Shown piece after piece: positions 54,585-62,802 of a stretch of 64,000 nt of DNA. Where the stretch lies: assembly GCF_000250655.1 (NCBI RefSeq), contig NC_016935.1, positions 7,768,001 through 7,832,000 of the forward strand. The letters are read 5' to 3'. Under the pieces are notes generated by a model, which saw only the letters and a program-made list of their open reading frames with translations, ran no database searches and had not been told where the DNA came from. Both the position numbers and the translations under genes were made by a program. The DNA is from Paenibacillus mucilaginosus 3016. GTDB lineage: Bacteria > Bacillota > Bacilli > Paenibacillales > NBRC-103111. Each line of letters opens with the position of its first letter. The stretch's first letter is position 1.

Positions 54585-55571
54585 ATGATGAAAGCACTCG
54601 TACTATTGGGGCCGGGCAAGCCCGATACCCTGCAAATCGCGGAGCTGCCGCTGCCGGAGCCCGGACCTGGCGAAATCCGCGTCCGTATCCATGCCGCCGG
54701 CCTTAATCCGGTCGATTACAAAGCGGCGGCGAACGGCCATCCGGCCTGGATCTATCCCTTCGTTCCGGGAGTGGATGGTGCAGGCATCGTCGATGCGGTA
54801 GGCGACGGGGTCACAGAATGGAAGTCCGGCGACCGGGTGGCGTATCACGGCAGCTTTACGAAGCCGGGTACGTTCGCCGAGTATGCGGTCACTACCGCAC
54901 ATACCGCCGCCCGGATTCCCGAGGAGCTCACCTTCGAAGAAGCGGCTGCCTTCCCCTGTGCGGGCCTGACCGCCTACCAGGCGCTGCAGCGCAAAATGAA
55001 CCTGCAGGAGGGCCAATCGGTCCTGATCCATGCGGGAGCCGGCGGCGTCGGGGGCTATGCGGTCCAGCTCGCCAAGGTGTTCGGGGCGTCGAAGATTTTG
55101 GCTACGGCTTCCCCCGCCAATGCGGACTATGTGCGGAGCCTTGGTGCCGACGAAGTCATCGACTACAACACAGAGGATGTACATGCTCGGGTCATGGAGC
55201 TGACGGACGGGCTGGGGGTTGATCTCATCCTGAACTCCGTCAACCGCAAGACGGCGCAGGCCGACCTCTCCATGCTGGCCTTCGGCGGACAGCTGGCTGT
55301 CATTGCGGGAGCGCCCGAGAACGTGGCGGACTTCCAGCCGTCGACCAAGACGTTCTCCGTCCACAAGCTGATGCTGGGCGGAGCCCACGGGTCGGGCAAT
55401 CTCCGGGCGGAGCGCGACCTGGCCGTGATGGCCGGCGAGTTCATGGAGCTGCTGCGTACCCGCCGCATTCAGGCTATGGTCACCGAGACGCTCGCTCTTG
55501 AAGATGTGCCAGCCGCGCTCACCCGGATGTCAGAGCGTCATGTCCGGGGTAAGATGGTAGTGAAGTTCTGA
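54585..55571 (+). CDS. Quinone oxidoreductase/zinc-type alcohol dehydrogenase-like protein
   Basis: 328 aa from the ATG at 54585 (AAGGAGGG, 7 nt). MDR superfamily: AAGLNPVDYKAAANG at the N-terminal domain, NADPH site VLIHAGAGGVGGYAVQLAK. No zinc-binding Cys/His set, so it belongs to the zinc-free quinone reductase branch. A Rieske protein gene follows by 54 bp and may be in the same transcript. Confidence 0.92.
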   Translation: MMKALVLLGPGKPDTLQIAELPLPEPGPGEIRVRIHAAGLNPVDYKAAANGHPAWIYPFVPGVDGAGIVDAVGDGVTEWKSGDRVAYHGSFTKPGTFAEYAVTTAHTAARIPEELTFEEAAAFPCAGLTAYQALQRKMNLQEGQSVLIHAGAGGVGGYAVQLAKVFGASKILATASPANADYVRSLGADEVIDYNTEDVHARVMELTDGLGVDLILNSVNRKTAQADLSMLAFGGQLAVIAGAPENVADFQPSTKTFSVHKLMLGGAHGSGNLRAERDLAVMAGEFMELLRTRRIQAMVTETLALEDVPAALTRMSERHVRGKMVVKF

Positions 55572-55625
55572 ACCCGTCCCCTTTGGGGAAGGATGAATGA
55601 TAATCATCCAAAAGGAGGCTGTTCC

Positions 55626-55922
55626 ATGAAAGAGGTTGCGTTGGGTGCTGTGAACGAGTTCACGACCTTCCCCGCCAAGGTGGAGGTCGAGTCGAAAGCT
55701 TACTTCGTGCTGAAGGAGCTCGATACCTATCATCTCGTCTCGCGGACCTGTCCGCATGCCGGTGCCCGGGTCGAGGCAGAAGACGGCGAGCTGGTCTGTC
55801 CGCTGCACGGCTGGACCTTCGATGAGCACAACGGCGCCTGTCTGAACGTGCCGGTGAAGCGGCTCGCGTCCTATCCGGTCGAAGTGCGGGACGGGCAGCT
55901 TATCGCGCAGATGGAAGAGTAG
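55626..55922 (+). CDS. Rieske [2Fe-2S] ferredoxin-like protein
   Basis: 98 aa from the ATG at 55626 (AAGGAGG). Both cluster motifs are present: RTCPHAGARVE (CxH) and LVCPLHGWTFD (CxxH). Small soluble Rieske proteins of this size donate electrons to oxygenases or serve as NirD-like subunits; no partner oxygenase is here. An ATGATAATCAT stretch with GGATGA/TCATCC arms just upstream is only loosely Fur-like. Confidence 0.92.
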   Translation: MKEVALGAVNEFTTFPAKVEVESKAYFVLKELDTYHLVSRTCPHAGARVEAEDGELVCPLHGWTFDEHNGACLNVPVKRLASYPVEVRDGQLIAQMEE

Positions 55923-56008
55923 CAGAAGAAGGCCCGGCACCTCTGGGGCGCCGGGCCGATTCTGAAAGGAACGGAACCAGAAAATCCGTACATACAGAGG
56001 AGGCCGCG

Positions 56009-56858
56009 ATGAGCCAATCCCTCGCCGTCCTGATTGTCCATGGAATGGGACAGCAAAAAGAAGAATATGCCGACGAACTGAAAGAGCAGCTGGCCGATGC
56101 CTATCGGCTGCGGTCGGAAGATCCGGAAGCCTCCACCCACTTGTGCATGGAGGCCGTTCAGTGGTCCCATGTGTTCGAGTCCGGAGAACAGGAACTTTTC
56201 GAACGGCTCGTCCGCCGGCATGATCTGCGGTACCAGGGCCTGCGCCGGTTCATTATCCACTATCTGGCGGATGCCATCGCCTACCAGCCGGTGGAGACCG
56301 CCGAGCATAACTATGACGCGGTCCACCATACGATCAGCGGGGCGCTCCGGCGGCTGTCGGAGCGCTGCGGTCCGGCCGCCCCGCTCTGCGTGATCGCCCA
56401 CAGTCTCGGCGCGGTCATTGCCAGCAACTACTTTTATGATCTTCAGTATGAAGTGAGGCAGCCTGCCGCCGAGTGCGAACACCCCGTTGGAATGCGGGGA
56501 TACGCTGGCCCTGTTCTATTCCATGGGTACGACGCTGCCGCTGTGGAGCCTGAGGTACCGGAATTTCAACCGCCCCATTGCGGTCCCGTCGCGTGGACTG
56601 CACAGCCGCTATCCCGCCGTGGACGGCGAATGGGTCAACTTCTACGACAAGGACGATATTCTCGGCTACCCGCTGCGAAGCATCGACCCAGCCTACGAAG
56701 AAGCTGTGCGGGAGGATTACGAGGTGCGGATCAGCGACTGGCTCCGGGGGTGGAACCCGCTGTGCCACAGCGAGTACCTGAGAAGCCCCGAGGTGATCGG
56801 CCGCATGGCGGACGGGCTCGCGCAGACCTGGCGCGCGGTGCACGGTGGGCGAGTGTAG
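56009..56858 (+). CDS. Alpha/beta hydrolase-like protein (frameshifted)
   Basis: About 282 aa if repaired. The N-terminus LAVLIVHGMGQQKEEYADEL and the nucleophile elbow LCVIAHSLGAVIASN (Ser in GHSLG-like motif) indicate a hydrolase of the lipase/serine-esterase type. The frame is open from 56009, but after about 56485 the proper reading continues in another frame (ECGDTLALFYSMGTTLPLWS to HGGRV, stop at 56856-56858). The break lies near the CACCCC at 56478-56484; the span is 3n+1. Confidence 0.8.
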
Positions 56859-57065
56859 TACCGGTGTGCAGGGGACGCGTGAGGCGGCAGCAGAGGGCAA
56901 GGCGGCCTGCGCGAGCGAGGTAGGACAGGAAGTGGGCGGGGATGCTGTCGGTTGCGTGCCGGCTGACCAGTGAGTATGAACACTCGTGTGGCACCTCCGC
57001 TGCTCCTGCTGCTTAGGATGGTGCTTCTCCCTTCTATTGCTTCAGCTATATAAATGAGCAGTAAA

Positions 57066-57114
57066 TAGCGAAAAGAGGCATCCGGTCCCATGGGCCAGAT
57101 GCCTCTCTTCGCTA
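57066..57114. terminator. Convergent terminator
   Basis: TAGCGAAAAGAGGCATC pairs with GATGCCTCTCTTCGCTA with one mismatch; serves the DJ-1 family gene and possibly the hydrolase. Confidence 0.75.
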
Positions 57115-57124
57115 TCGTCACCTT

Positions 57125-57682
57125 CTACTTCAACAGCTTGAGGAACTCCCGCATGAAGCCCGGCAGGTCCGGCCAGGCATGGCCGGTGACCAGCTTGCCG
57201 TCCACATGCAGCGGGTCCTTCGCATACGTTGCGCCAAGCTGCTCGACATCCAGTCGGCAGGCCGTGTAAGCCGTCAGCGTACGGCCTTCGAAGAAGCTCG
57301 TATCCTTGAGCGCGGAGAACACCTGCGCCGCGTGGCAGATCGCGCCGACCGGCTTGTCCGCTTCGAAGAAGTGGCGCAGAATGCGCGGCAGGTTCTCATC
57401 CGAGCGGATATACTCCGGCGCCCGGCCTCCCGGGATGATCACCCCGTCGTAATCCTCCGGATTCACATCCGCGAAGCCGATATTCGACGGCAGCAGATGC
57501 CCCGGCTTCTCCGTGTACGTCTCCCACCCTTCCACGAAATCATGGACAACGGTGTGCAGCACCTTTTTGGTCGGGGAAGCAATCACCGGTTCATAACCTT
57601 CCTCCTGAATCCGGAAGTACGGATAATAGACTTCCAGCACTTCACACGCGTCGCCGGTCAGAATCAGAATCTTCTTGGACAT
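57125..57682 (-). CDS. DJ-1/PfpI family protein
   Basis: 185 aa. The nucleophile elbow VGAICHAAQVFSA carries the conserved Cys-His, preceded by DGVIIPGGRAPEY. Members include Hsp31-like glyoxalases, proteases and deglycase-like proteins; this form fits the PfpI/YhbO group. GAGGAGT precedes the ATG. Monocistronic. Confidence 0.92.
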   Translation of the reverse strand: MSKKILILTGDACEVLEVYYPYFRIQEEGYEPVIASPTKKVLHTVVHDFVEGWETYTEKPGHLLPSNIGFADVNPEDYDGVIIPGGRAPEYIRSDENLPRILRHFFEADKPVGAICHAAQVFSALKDTSFFEGRTLTAYTACRLDVEQLGATYAKDPLHVDGKLVTGHAWPDLPGFMREFLKLLK

Positions 57683-57837
57683 GGGATCACTCCTCAGCTT
57701 GGATATGGAAAAGTCTGGAGTACGTTCCTCTCCATTATGAGCAACCCGTCTTTCGTTGTAAATGGGTGGAATTTGTCGAAGACGGAAGCTTGGTTAACAA
57801 CTCTTTAGATTGGAGATAAAGGGACTGCGCTAACCCC

Positions 57838-57876
57838 AAAAATATAACAGGACCCTTCGTGAGCCGAAGGGTCCTG
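57838..57876 (-). terminator. Terminator of the asb operon
   Basis: CAGGACCCTTCG and CGAAGGGTCCTG form a 12-bp stem; TTATATTTTT follows on the minus strand, 85 bp beyond asbF. Confidence 0.85.
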
Positions 57877-57960
57877 ATCATGATCGTGTGAGGATGAGGC
57901 TGCGGGGAAGGAAGTACGGAGAAAAGGCAGGCTCAGGTGCAGGAGCTCTCCCTGCGTGTA

Positions 57961-58803
57961 CTAAACGCCGGCCATGACCGGAAGCTCCTCGCGAAGCCAC
58001 TGCATCTCTTCGGCGAGCACACGGGCGGGATCGGGACCGAACCATTCGAGGGAGGCATAGTGATCCGTCTCGCGGATCGCCTCCAGGATCGGCCGGTAGT
58101 CAACCACGCCTTCGCGGAGCGGAACCATGCCGGTCCGGCTGCCGCTCGGGGCATACACATTATGAGGGGCGAAGACACCAAGGTGACTCCGGTCGGTAAT
58201 GTTCTTCATATGGTAGTGCATCACCCAAGGCTCCAGCTTCTTGAGGCCTTCGACCGGATCGGTTCCCCCTTCCCAGACATGCAGGAAGTCGAGGTTGATC
58301 TTCAGCGCGGGATGATTCACCATCCGCAGCAGATCGAGCGCCGACTCCACCGTGTCGGTGAGGGTGCCGGGGTGCATTTCGAGCAGCAGGTACACGCCCT
58401 GCTCCCCGCACAGCTCGCACAAGCGGTGCAGGTTCTCCGCGTACAGCGGGCGCTCCTCGGCCGGAACGTCCCGGCTGCCGAGCTGCCCGGCGAACGTGCG
58501 GACGCGCGGGGTGCCGAACCAGCGGGCGAGCGAGATCAGGCGCTGGCACTTGTCCAGCACCGCCTGGCGGTCCGCCTGGGGCGAGATGTCCAGATAATCG
58601 CTGACCATGGAGATCCCCATGCCGGAGGCATGCAGCCGCTGCAGGTGATCCCACGCCGTGACGCGTTCATTCTCGTACAGCTGCTGGGCATGGGTCCCCC
58701 ACAGCTCGATCCCGTCGAACTGCAGGCGGGAAGCCAGCCGGACCAGGTCGCCGAAGGAGACGAGCTGGTGGCGGAACGAAATCGTGCAGAGGGAGGTTTT
58801 CAT
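57961..58803 (-). CDS. asbF: 3-dehydroshikimate dehydratase AsbF (petrobactin)
   Basis: 280 aa from the ATG at 58803; open frame upstream is noise. The start KTSLCTISFRHQLVSFGDLV, then FDGIELWGTHAQQLYENE, MVSDYLDISPQADR and HYASLEWFGPDPA match B. anthracis AsbF closely. It turns 3-dehydroshikimate into 3,4-dihydroxybenzoate, the catechol of petrobactin; metal ligands sit in the Glu/Asp/His strands. It is the last gene of the operon; four bases separate its ATG from the stop of the repaired upstream frame. Confidence 0.95.
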   Translation of the reverse strand: MKTSLCTISFRHQLVSFGDLVRLASRLQFDGIELWGTHAQQLYENERVTAWDHLQRLHASGMGISMVSDYLDISPQADRQAVLDKCQRLISLARWFGTPRVRTFAGQLGSRDVPAEERPLYAENLHRLCELCGEQGVYLLLEMHPGTLTDTVESALDLLRMVNHPALKINLDFLHVWEGGTDPVEGLKKLEPWVMHYHMKNITDRSHLGVFAPHNVYAPSGSRTGMVPLREGVVDYRPILEAIRETDHYASLEWFGPDPARVLAEEMQWLREELPVMAGV

Positions 58804-58807
58804 AACG

Positions 58808-61196
58808 TCACACCTTTCCTGTAGTAAGCTCCGCTCCGGCCGCCGTAGTGGCGAAGTGTGCAATGTACGGCCGGCACAGCGGCATCCATGCCTCGTAAGG
58901 CGTCTCGCTCCGCGAAGCCAGAAGCGACAGCGGCGTCTGCGAAGCGAAGACGCCGGAGCGCACGGCCGGCGTGTACAGCGCCGGCGAGTCGGCCAGCGGC
59001 CGCTGGAACACAGCAGCGCCTGTGGCCGGTCCGCCCGCTGGCGCGCACTGCAGGCCGGGGCCTGCGGCACGGCCATCGCGCAGCGCGGCCTCCCGCTCCG
59101 CCAGCCGTGCGGACCAGCTGCGGCATAACCTGCGCCGGCGCATAGCGCCCGAGCCCGGCCAGGGCCTCCGCGCGCATCGCCGCAAGGCGCGGTTCGTCCT
59201 GCAGCAGGCCGAGCAGCTTGGCGGATGCTTCCGCCGGGTCGATCTGCGGGCACGGCCCGGACCAGTCGACGCCGACCAGTACGGCGTCCCGGCCATCCGT
59301 CACGAGCTCGCGGAAGCCGTCCCACGCGGTGCAGAGCACCGGCAGGCCCCAGGCCTTGGCCTCGATCAGGTTGTAGCCGAACGTCTCGCCGGGATCGGTC
59401 GAGAAGTTCAGAAGCACGTCGGCCGAGCGGAACAGGGCGTCCTTGGCCTCACCCGACACCGGTCCGGTGAAGGTCACGCTGTCCTGCAGGCCGTACGCCT
59501 CCACCTTCTCCTCCAGGAGAGAGCGGTAGGCAGCGATCTGCTCCGGCGTGCGGCCCGTGTATTCCCCGGCAATGTTCAGATGCACGTGCGGGAAGGCTTC
59601 TCTTACCGCATGGAACACGTCCAGCAGTACGTGAACGTTCTTCACGTCCTCCAGCCGGCCCATGCAGAGCAGCTGCTTCACGCGGTTCGCCTCCGTTCGC
59701 AGCGGCTTGGCAGGCTCCGTGCGGATGCACAGCGGAGCCCGGAAGGCCTCTGCGTAAGCCGGCGACAGCGCCAGGAGCGCCTCCTTCGCCGTATCCGTCG
59801 CGCAGAGCAGCGTATCTCCCTCCCGCAGCAGCGGCGCCATGGCCAGCCACTGCTTCATCCACCACTCGGAGCCGACCGAGTGGGCGAGGAAGAAGAGATT
59901 CAGCGGCACCTCCGCGCGGCCCCGGGCCAGCATCAGGTACGGGATCAGCGGCGTCAGATTCGCATATAGCGTGCTCACGCCGTACTGTGCGCAGAGATCC
60001 GCCAAGGCCTGACCCTTCGCTTCCGCCTTCGCGAGGAAGCCCGCCGGGTCCCTCGACGGATCGCCGCCGGCCCATTTCATGAGCTTCAGCGGAGGGATCG
60101 GCACGAGCTCGGCATACTCGCCCAGCGCGCCGACCCACTCGCTGTCGATCGCCCGCTCGTTGACCCGTCCGGCCTGGCCGCCGATATAGCCGATGCGCAG
60201 CCCGCTAGACATGGCCCACCCGGCCGGCTCGGCCGCTCGGCCCTCCATTGCTGCGCACCACAGGCCGAACTGGCGCTGCAGCTCGCCTTTGATACGGAAT
60301 TCGATCTCATCCGCCTTGTCGATCGTCTCGAAGAGCTGGGGAAGGATCGACCTGCGGCCGGTCATGGACAGCTTGACCGCCAGATATTGGGCGTGGTTAA
60401 ACGCACTCACCAGGTCACGGATCTCCTGGCACCAGTCTTCATAATTCTGCTTCGGCAGCTTCAGCGTGTCGTCGAAGAACATCAGGGCATAGTCATAGCT
60501 GTACTTGCGGATCACCAGAATATTGAGCTGCTTCACCGCACGGGTCAGCAATGGAAGGTCCCATCCGTGGTTTCCTTCCGCCATATCCATGACCAGCCGG
60601 CGCAGACGTGAGACCAGTTCATTGTCCTCCGGATGGAACGTCGTCACAAAATGGTCTCGGATCGTCTCGAACGAAGGCTCCTGCACGGTCTCGGCATCCA
60701 CATAAAAGCCACCGCCGAACTCGTTGCCGAGGATCGCTTCGATCACCCGGTCCCGGCTCACATTCCCCTCCCACCGGAAGTCGGGATCGAACATGAACCA
60801 CTCATCCTCCTTCTCGGTCTTCGAGATCATGAGGTAGTGGGGAAACGGCTTCTGCTGGAACTTGTTCTCCCGCTCCGGCATCAGCGACATGTCGATCTGC
60901 ACGATGAGGTACCGGTGCTCCGGCTTGTTCTCGAGCAGCTCCAGGAACACCTCCAGGTTCTCCTCCCGGCTTCGGGCGGCATCGTACCACTCGTGCACCT
61001 TCAGCCCGAAAAACTGTTCGTAGGTGTTCAGGAAGGCATCATGCCCGATCCGGTCCGAGAAATAGGTGATCTCCCCTTCGTCCGTAATGTCGAAGTCGGA
61101 ATCCCATATTCCGAAATAGTAGGACCGGTAATCAACGCTGCTGCGCCGTTTGACGATCTCGCAGAGGCAGGAGATCAGGCAGTGGACCTTGATCAT
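58808..61196 (-). CDS. asbE: AsbE-type petrobactin condensing protein fused to a GT4 glycosyltransferase (frameshift near the end)
   Basis: About 795 aa if one base near 59118-59125 is removed. Residues 1-328 (start KVHCLISCLCEIVKRRSSVD) cover the normal full length of AsbE, which passes 3,4-dihydroxybenzoate from AsbD to the spermidine arms of petrobactin. Without a stop, a GT4-type glycosyltransferase follows from M329 (60212): SGLRIGYIGGQAGRVNERA, a VKQLLCMGRLEDVKNVHVLL nucleotide-sugar region, and the EX7E motif ETFGYNLIEAKAWGLPVL. After VMPQLVR the frame shifts; the good reading (LAEREAALRDGRAAG to TTGKV) ends at 58808. No ribosome binding site precedes M329, so the fusion looks real. 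ATG overlaps the asbD stop (ATGA). Glycosylation of the siderophore is inference. Confidence 0.87.
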
Positions 61197-61477
61197 ACGC
61201 CCTGCCCCGCCGCATCCAGCGGCCGCAGCTCCGCCATGAAGTCCAGCAGTGCGCCGACCGTATCCAACCCCTTGAAGTCCAGCTCCTCCTCGGGCACCGC
61301 CAGCTTCAGTTCTTCTTCTATGTACACGATCAGCTGCAGCAGCCGTACCGAATCCACATAGAGATCCGCATTCAGCTTCAGCGAATCGTCCAGGGTCTCC
61401 CGCTTCGCCGCTTCCGGCAGCTCCAGGTTCTCCGTCAGCAGGCGCTTCAGTCCTTCTCTTAATTCCTCGCGGTTCAT
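61193..61477 (-). CDS. asbD: Aryl carrier protein AsbD (petrobactin)
   Basis: 94 aa carrier protein. The phosphopantetheine serine is in DLYVDSVRLLQLI. It carries the activated 3,4-dihydroxybenzoate. Its ATG overlaps the asbC stop and its stop overlaps the asbE start, both as ATGA, so expression is translationally coupled. Confidence 0.93.
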   Translation of the reverse strand: MNREELREGLKRLLTENLELPEAAKRETLDDSLKLNADLYVDSVRLLQLIVYIEEELKLAVPEEELDFKGLDTVGALLDFMAELRPLDAAGQGV

Positions 61478-62727
61478 TGGGTCGCATCCTCCATTTCCAG
61501 CCGTTTGCGGCTGATCTTGCCTGTCGGGTTCTTCGGTATGGCCGTTACGAATTCAATGTCCGCCGGCACCTTGTAAGCGGGCAGCCGCTGCAGGCACACA
61601 TCCCGCACATCGTCGGCGGAGACCCGTCCGGACGCTACGATCCGGGCTTTGACGATCTCGCCCATCACCGGATGGCGGCCCCGGTACACGACCGCTTCAG
61701 CCACTCCCGGCATGCCGAGCAGCACCTCTTCGACCTCGAGCGGAAAGACTTTGAGCCCCGATACATTGATGACGTCATCGATCCGCGACAGCAGGTGAAT
61801 ATGCCCGGAAGGGGCAATATAGCCAAGGTCGCCGGTCGCAATGCGTCCGGCCCTGCCGGTAACGGCCAGCTCCGACGGCTGTGCCTCCTCCCGGCTGTCC
61901 AGCTCGAGCTTCCAGTGCCGCAGCGGCAGCCCCATATCCGTCGCGGCTTCCATCCGCGGGGAGATCGAGATGCAGCCCGCCTCCGAGCAGCCGTACTGCT
62001 GCAGCAGCGTGTCCGCGAGCCCGCTGAGCCTCTCGAACAGCGGGGCCGGCATCGGCGCGCCGGAGGTCATCAGCTTGTGGAACCGCAGCCCTTCCTGGCT
62101 GAAGCCCGTCAGCATGTGGAACAGGGTCGGCACGCCGTACACCAAGTGCTTAGGCGTATCGCGGATGACGCTCAGCGCGAACTTCGGGTTCTTGTTGGTC
62201 ACGATCACGGGGCTCACGCCCCGCTCGAGGGTCGCCAGTACGCCGCACAGGAGCCCGTAGGAGTGCGTCACCGACGCAAGCACCACAGGCGTCTCACCGG
62301 CATCGGCGGGAATGGCCTCGTTGTAGGCGGCGATTTCTTCCGCCACCGCGCTCCAGGAGCGGCGGATGAGCTTGGCTCCGCCCGTCGTGCCGGAGCTGAA
62401 GCTGTAGAGCGACGGCTCCTCTTGGGCCGCCGGCGTCCCCGGCAGCACCTGGCACTGCTCCGGCGTACCGATGACGAGCGCATAAGCTCCCGCCTGGCGT
62501 GCCGAGGCCAAGGCGGTCTCGAGCGGCGTATCGGCGGCCAGCAGCAGCACCGAGCCGCCACGCTCGCGCAGGAAGAGCACGAGCGTGACCACGTCGGCCG
62601 GGGAGCTCAGGCACAGCGCATAGAGCCGGCCCTCCGGGCTGCGAAAATGCTCCAGCGCCCCGTATGCATCGAGGCGCACGCGGGCATCCGATGCTGAGAA
62701 GCGTTCACGGTTCACGGTAAACATCAT
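61474..62727 (-). CDS. asbC: 3,4-dihydroxybenzoate-AMP ligase AsbC (petrobactin)
   Basis: 417 aa from the ATG at 62727 or 62724; the GTG at 62745 lies within the AAAAGGAGG ribosome binding site, so it is not the start. Adenylation motifs: LYSFSSGTTGGAKLIRRSW, QYGCSEAGCISIS, IATGDLGYIAPSGHIHLLSR and the C-terminal Lys in NPTGKISRKRLE. It activates 3,4-dihydroxybenzoate and loads AsbD. Confidence 0.94.
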   Translation of the reverse strand: MMFTVNRERFSASDARVRLDAYGALEHFRSPEGRLYALCLSSPADVVTLVLFLRERGGSVLLLAADTPLETALASARQAGAYALVIGTPEQCQVLPGTPAAQEEPSLYSFSSGTTGGAKLIRRSWSAVAEEIAAYNEAIPADAGETPVVLASVTHSYGLLCGVLATLERGVSPVIVTNKNPKFALSVIRDTPKHLVYGVPTLFHMLTGFSQEGLRFHKLMTSGAPMPAPLFERLSGLADTLLQQYGCSEAGCISISPRMEAATDMGLPLRHWKLELDSREEAQPSELAVTGRAGRIATGDLGYIAPSGHIHLLSRIDDVINVSGLKVFPLEVEEVLLGMPGVAEAVVYRGRHPVMGEIVKARIVASGRVSADDVRDVCLQRLPAYKVPADIEFVTAIPKNPTGKISRKRLEMEDATQ

Positions 62728-62802
62728 GTTCCTCCTTTTGGACAAAGTGGACTGTATGGTTAGGTTGAAAAGGTTGGAAGTAAGGAAAGGCTCGACTGCA
62801 GA

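Noticed and set aside
55590-55620. Possible Fur box before the Rieske gene
   Set aside because: Only the central ATGATAATCAT matches; the outer arms do not, and the stretch is also explained as a small hairpin (GGATGA/TCATCC).
58804-59325. N-terminal extension of AsbF by about 174 codons
   Set aside because: The extension overlaps the AsbE-GT gene and is Arg-rich; the AsbF family start (KTSLCTISFRHQ) fits the ATG at 58803.
61197-61487. N-terminal extension of AsbE by 97 codons
   Set aside because: It overlaps asbD in another frame and is Gly/Arg/Ala-rich; the ATGA overlap at 61196 with the asbD stop is a natural start.
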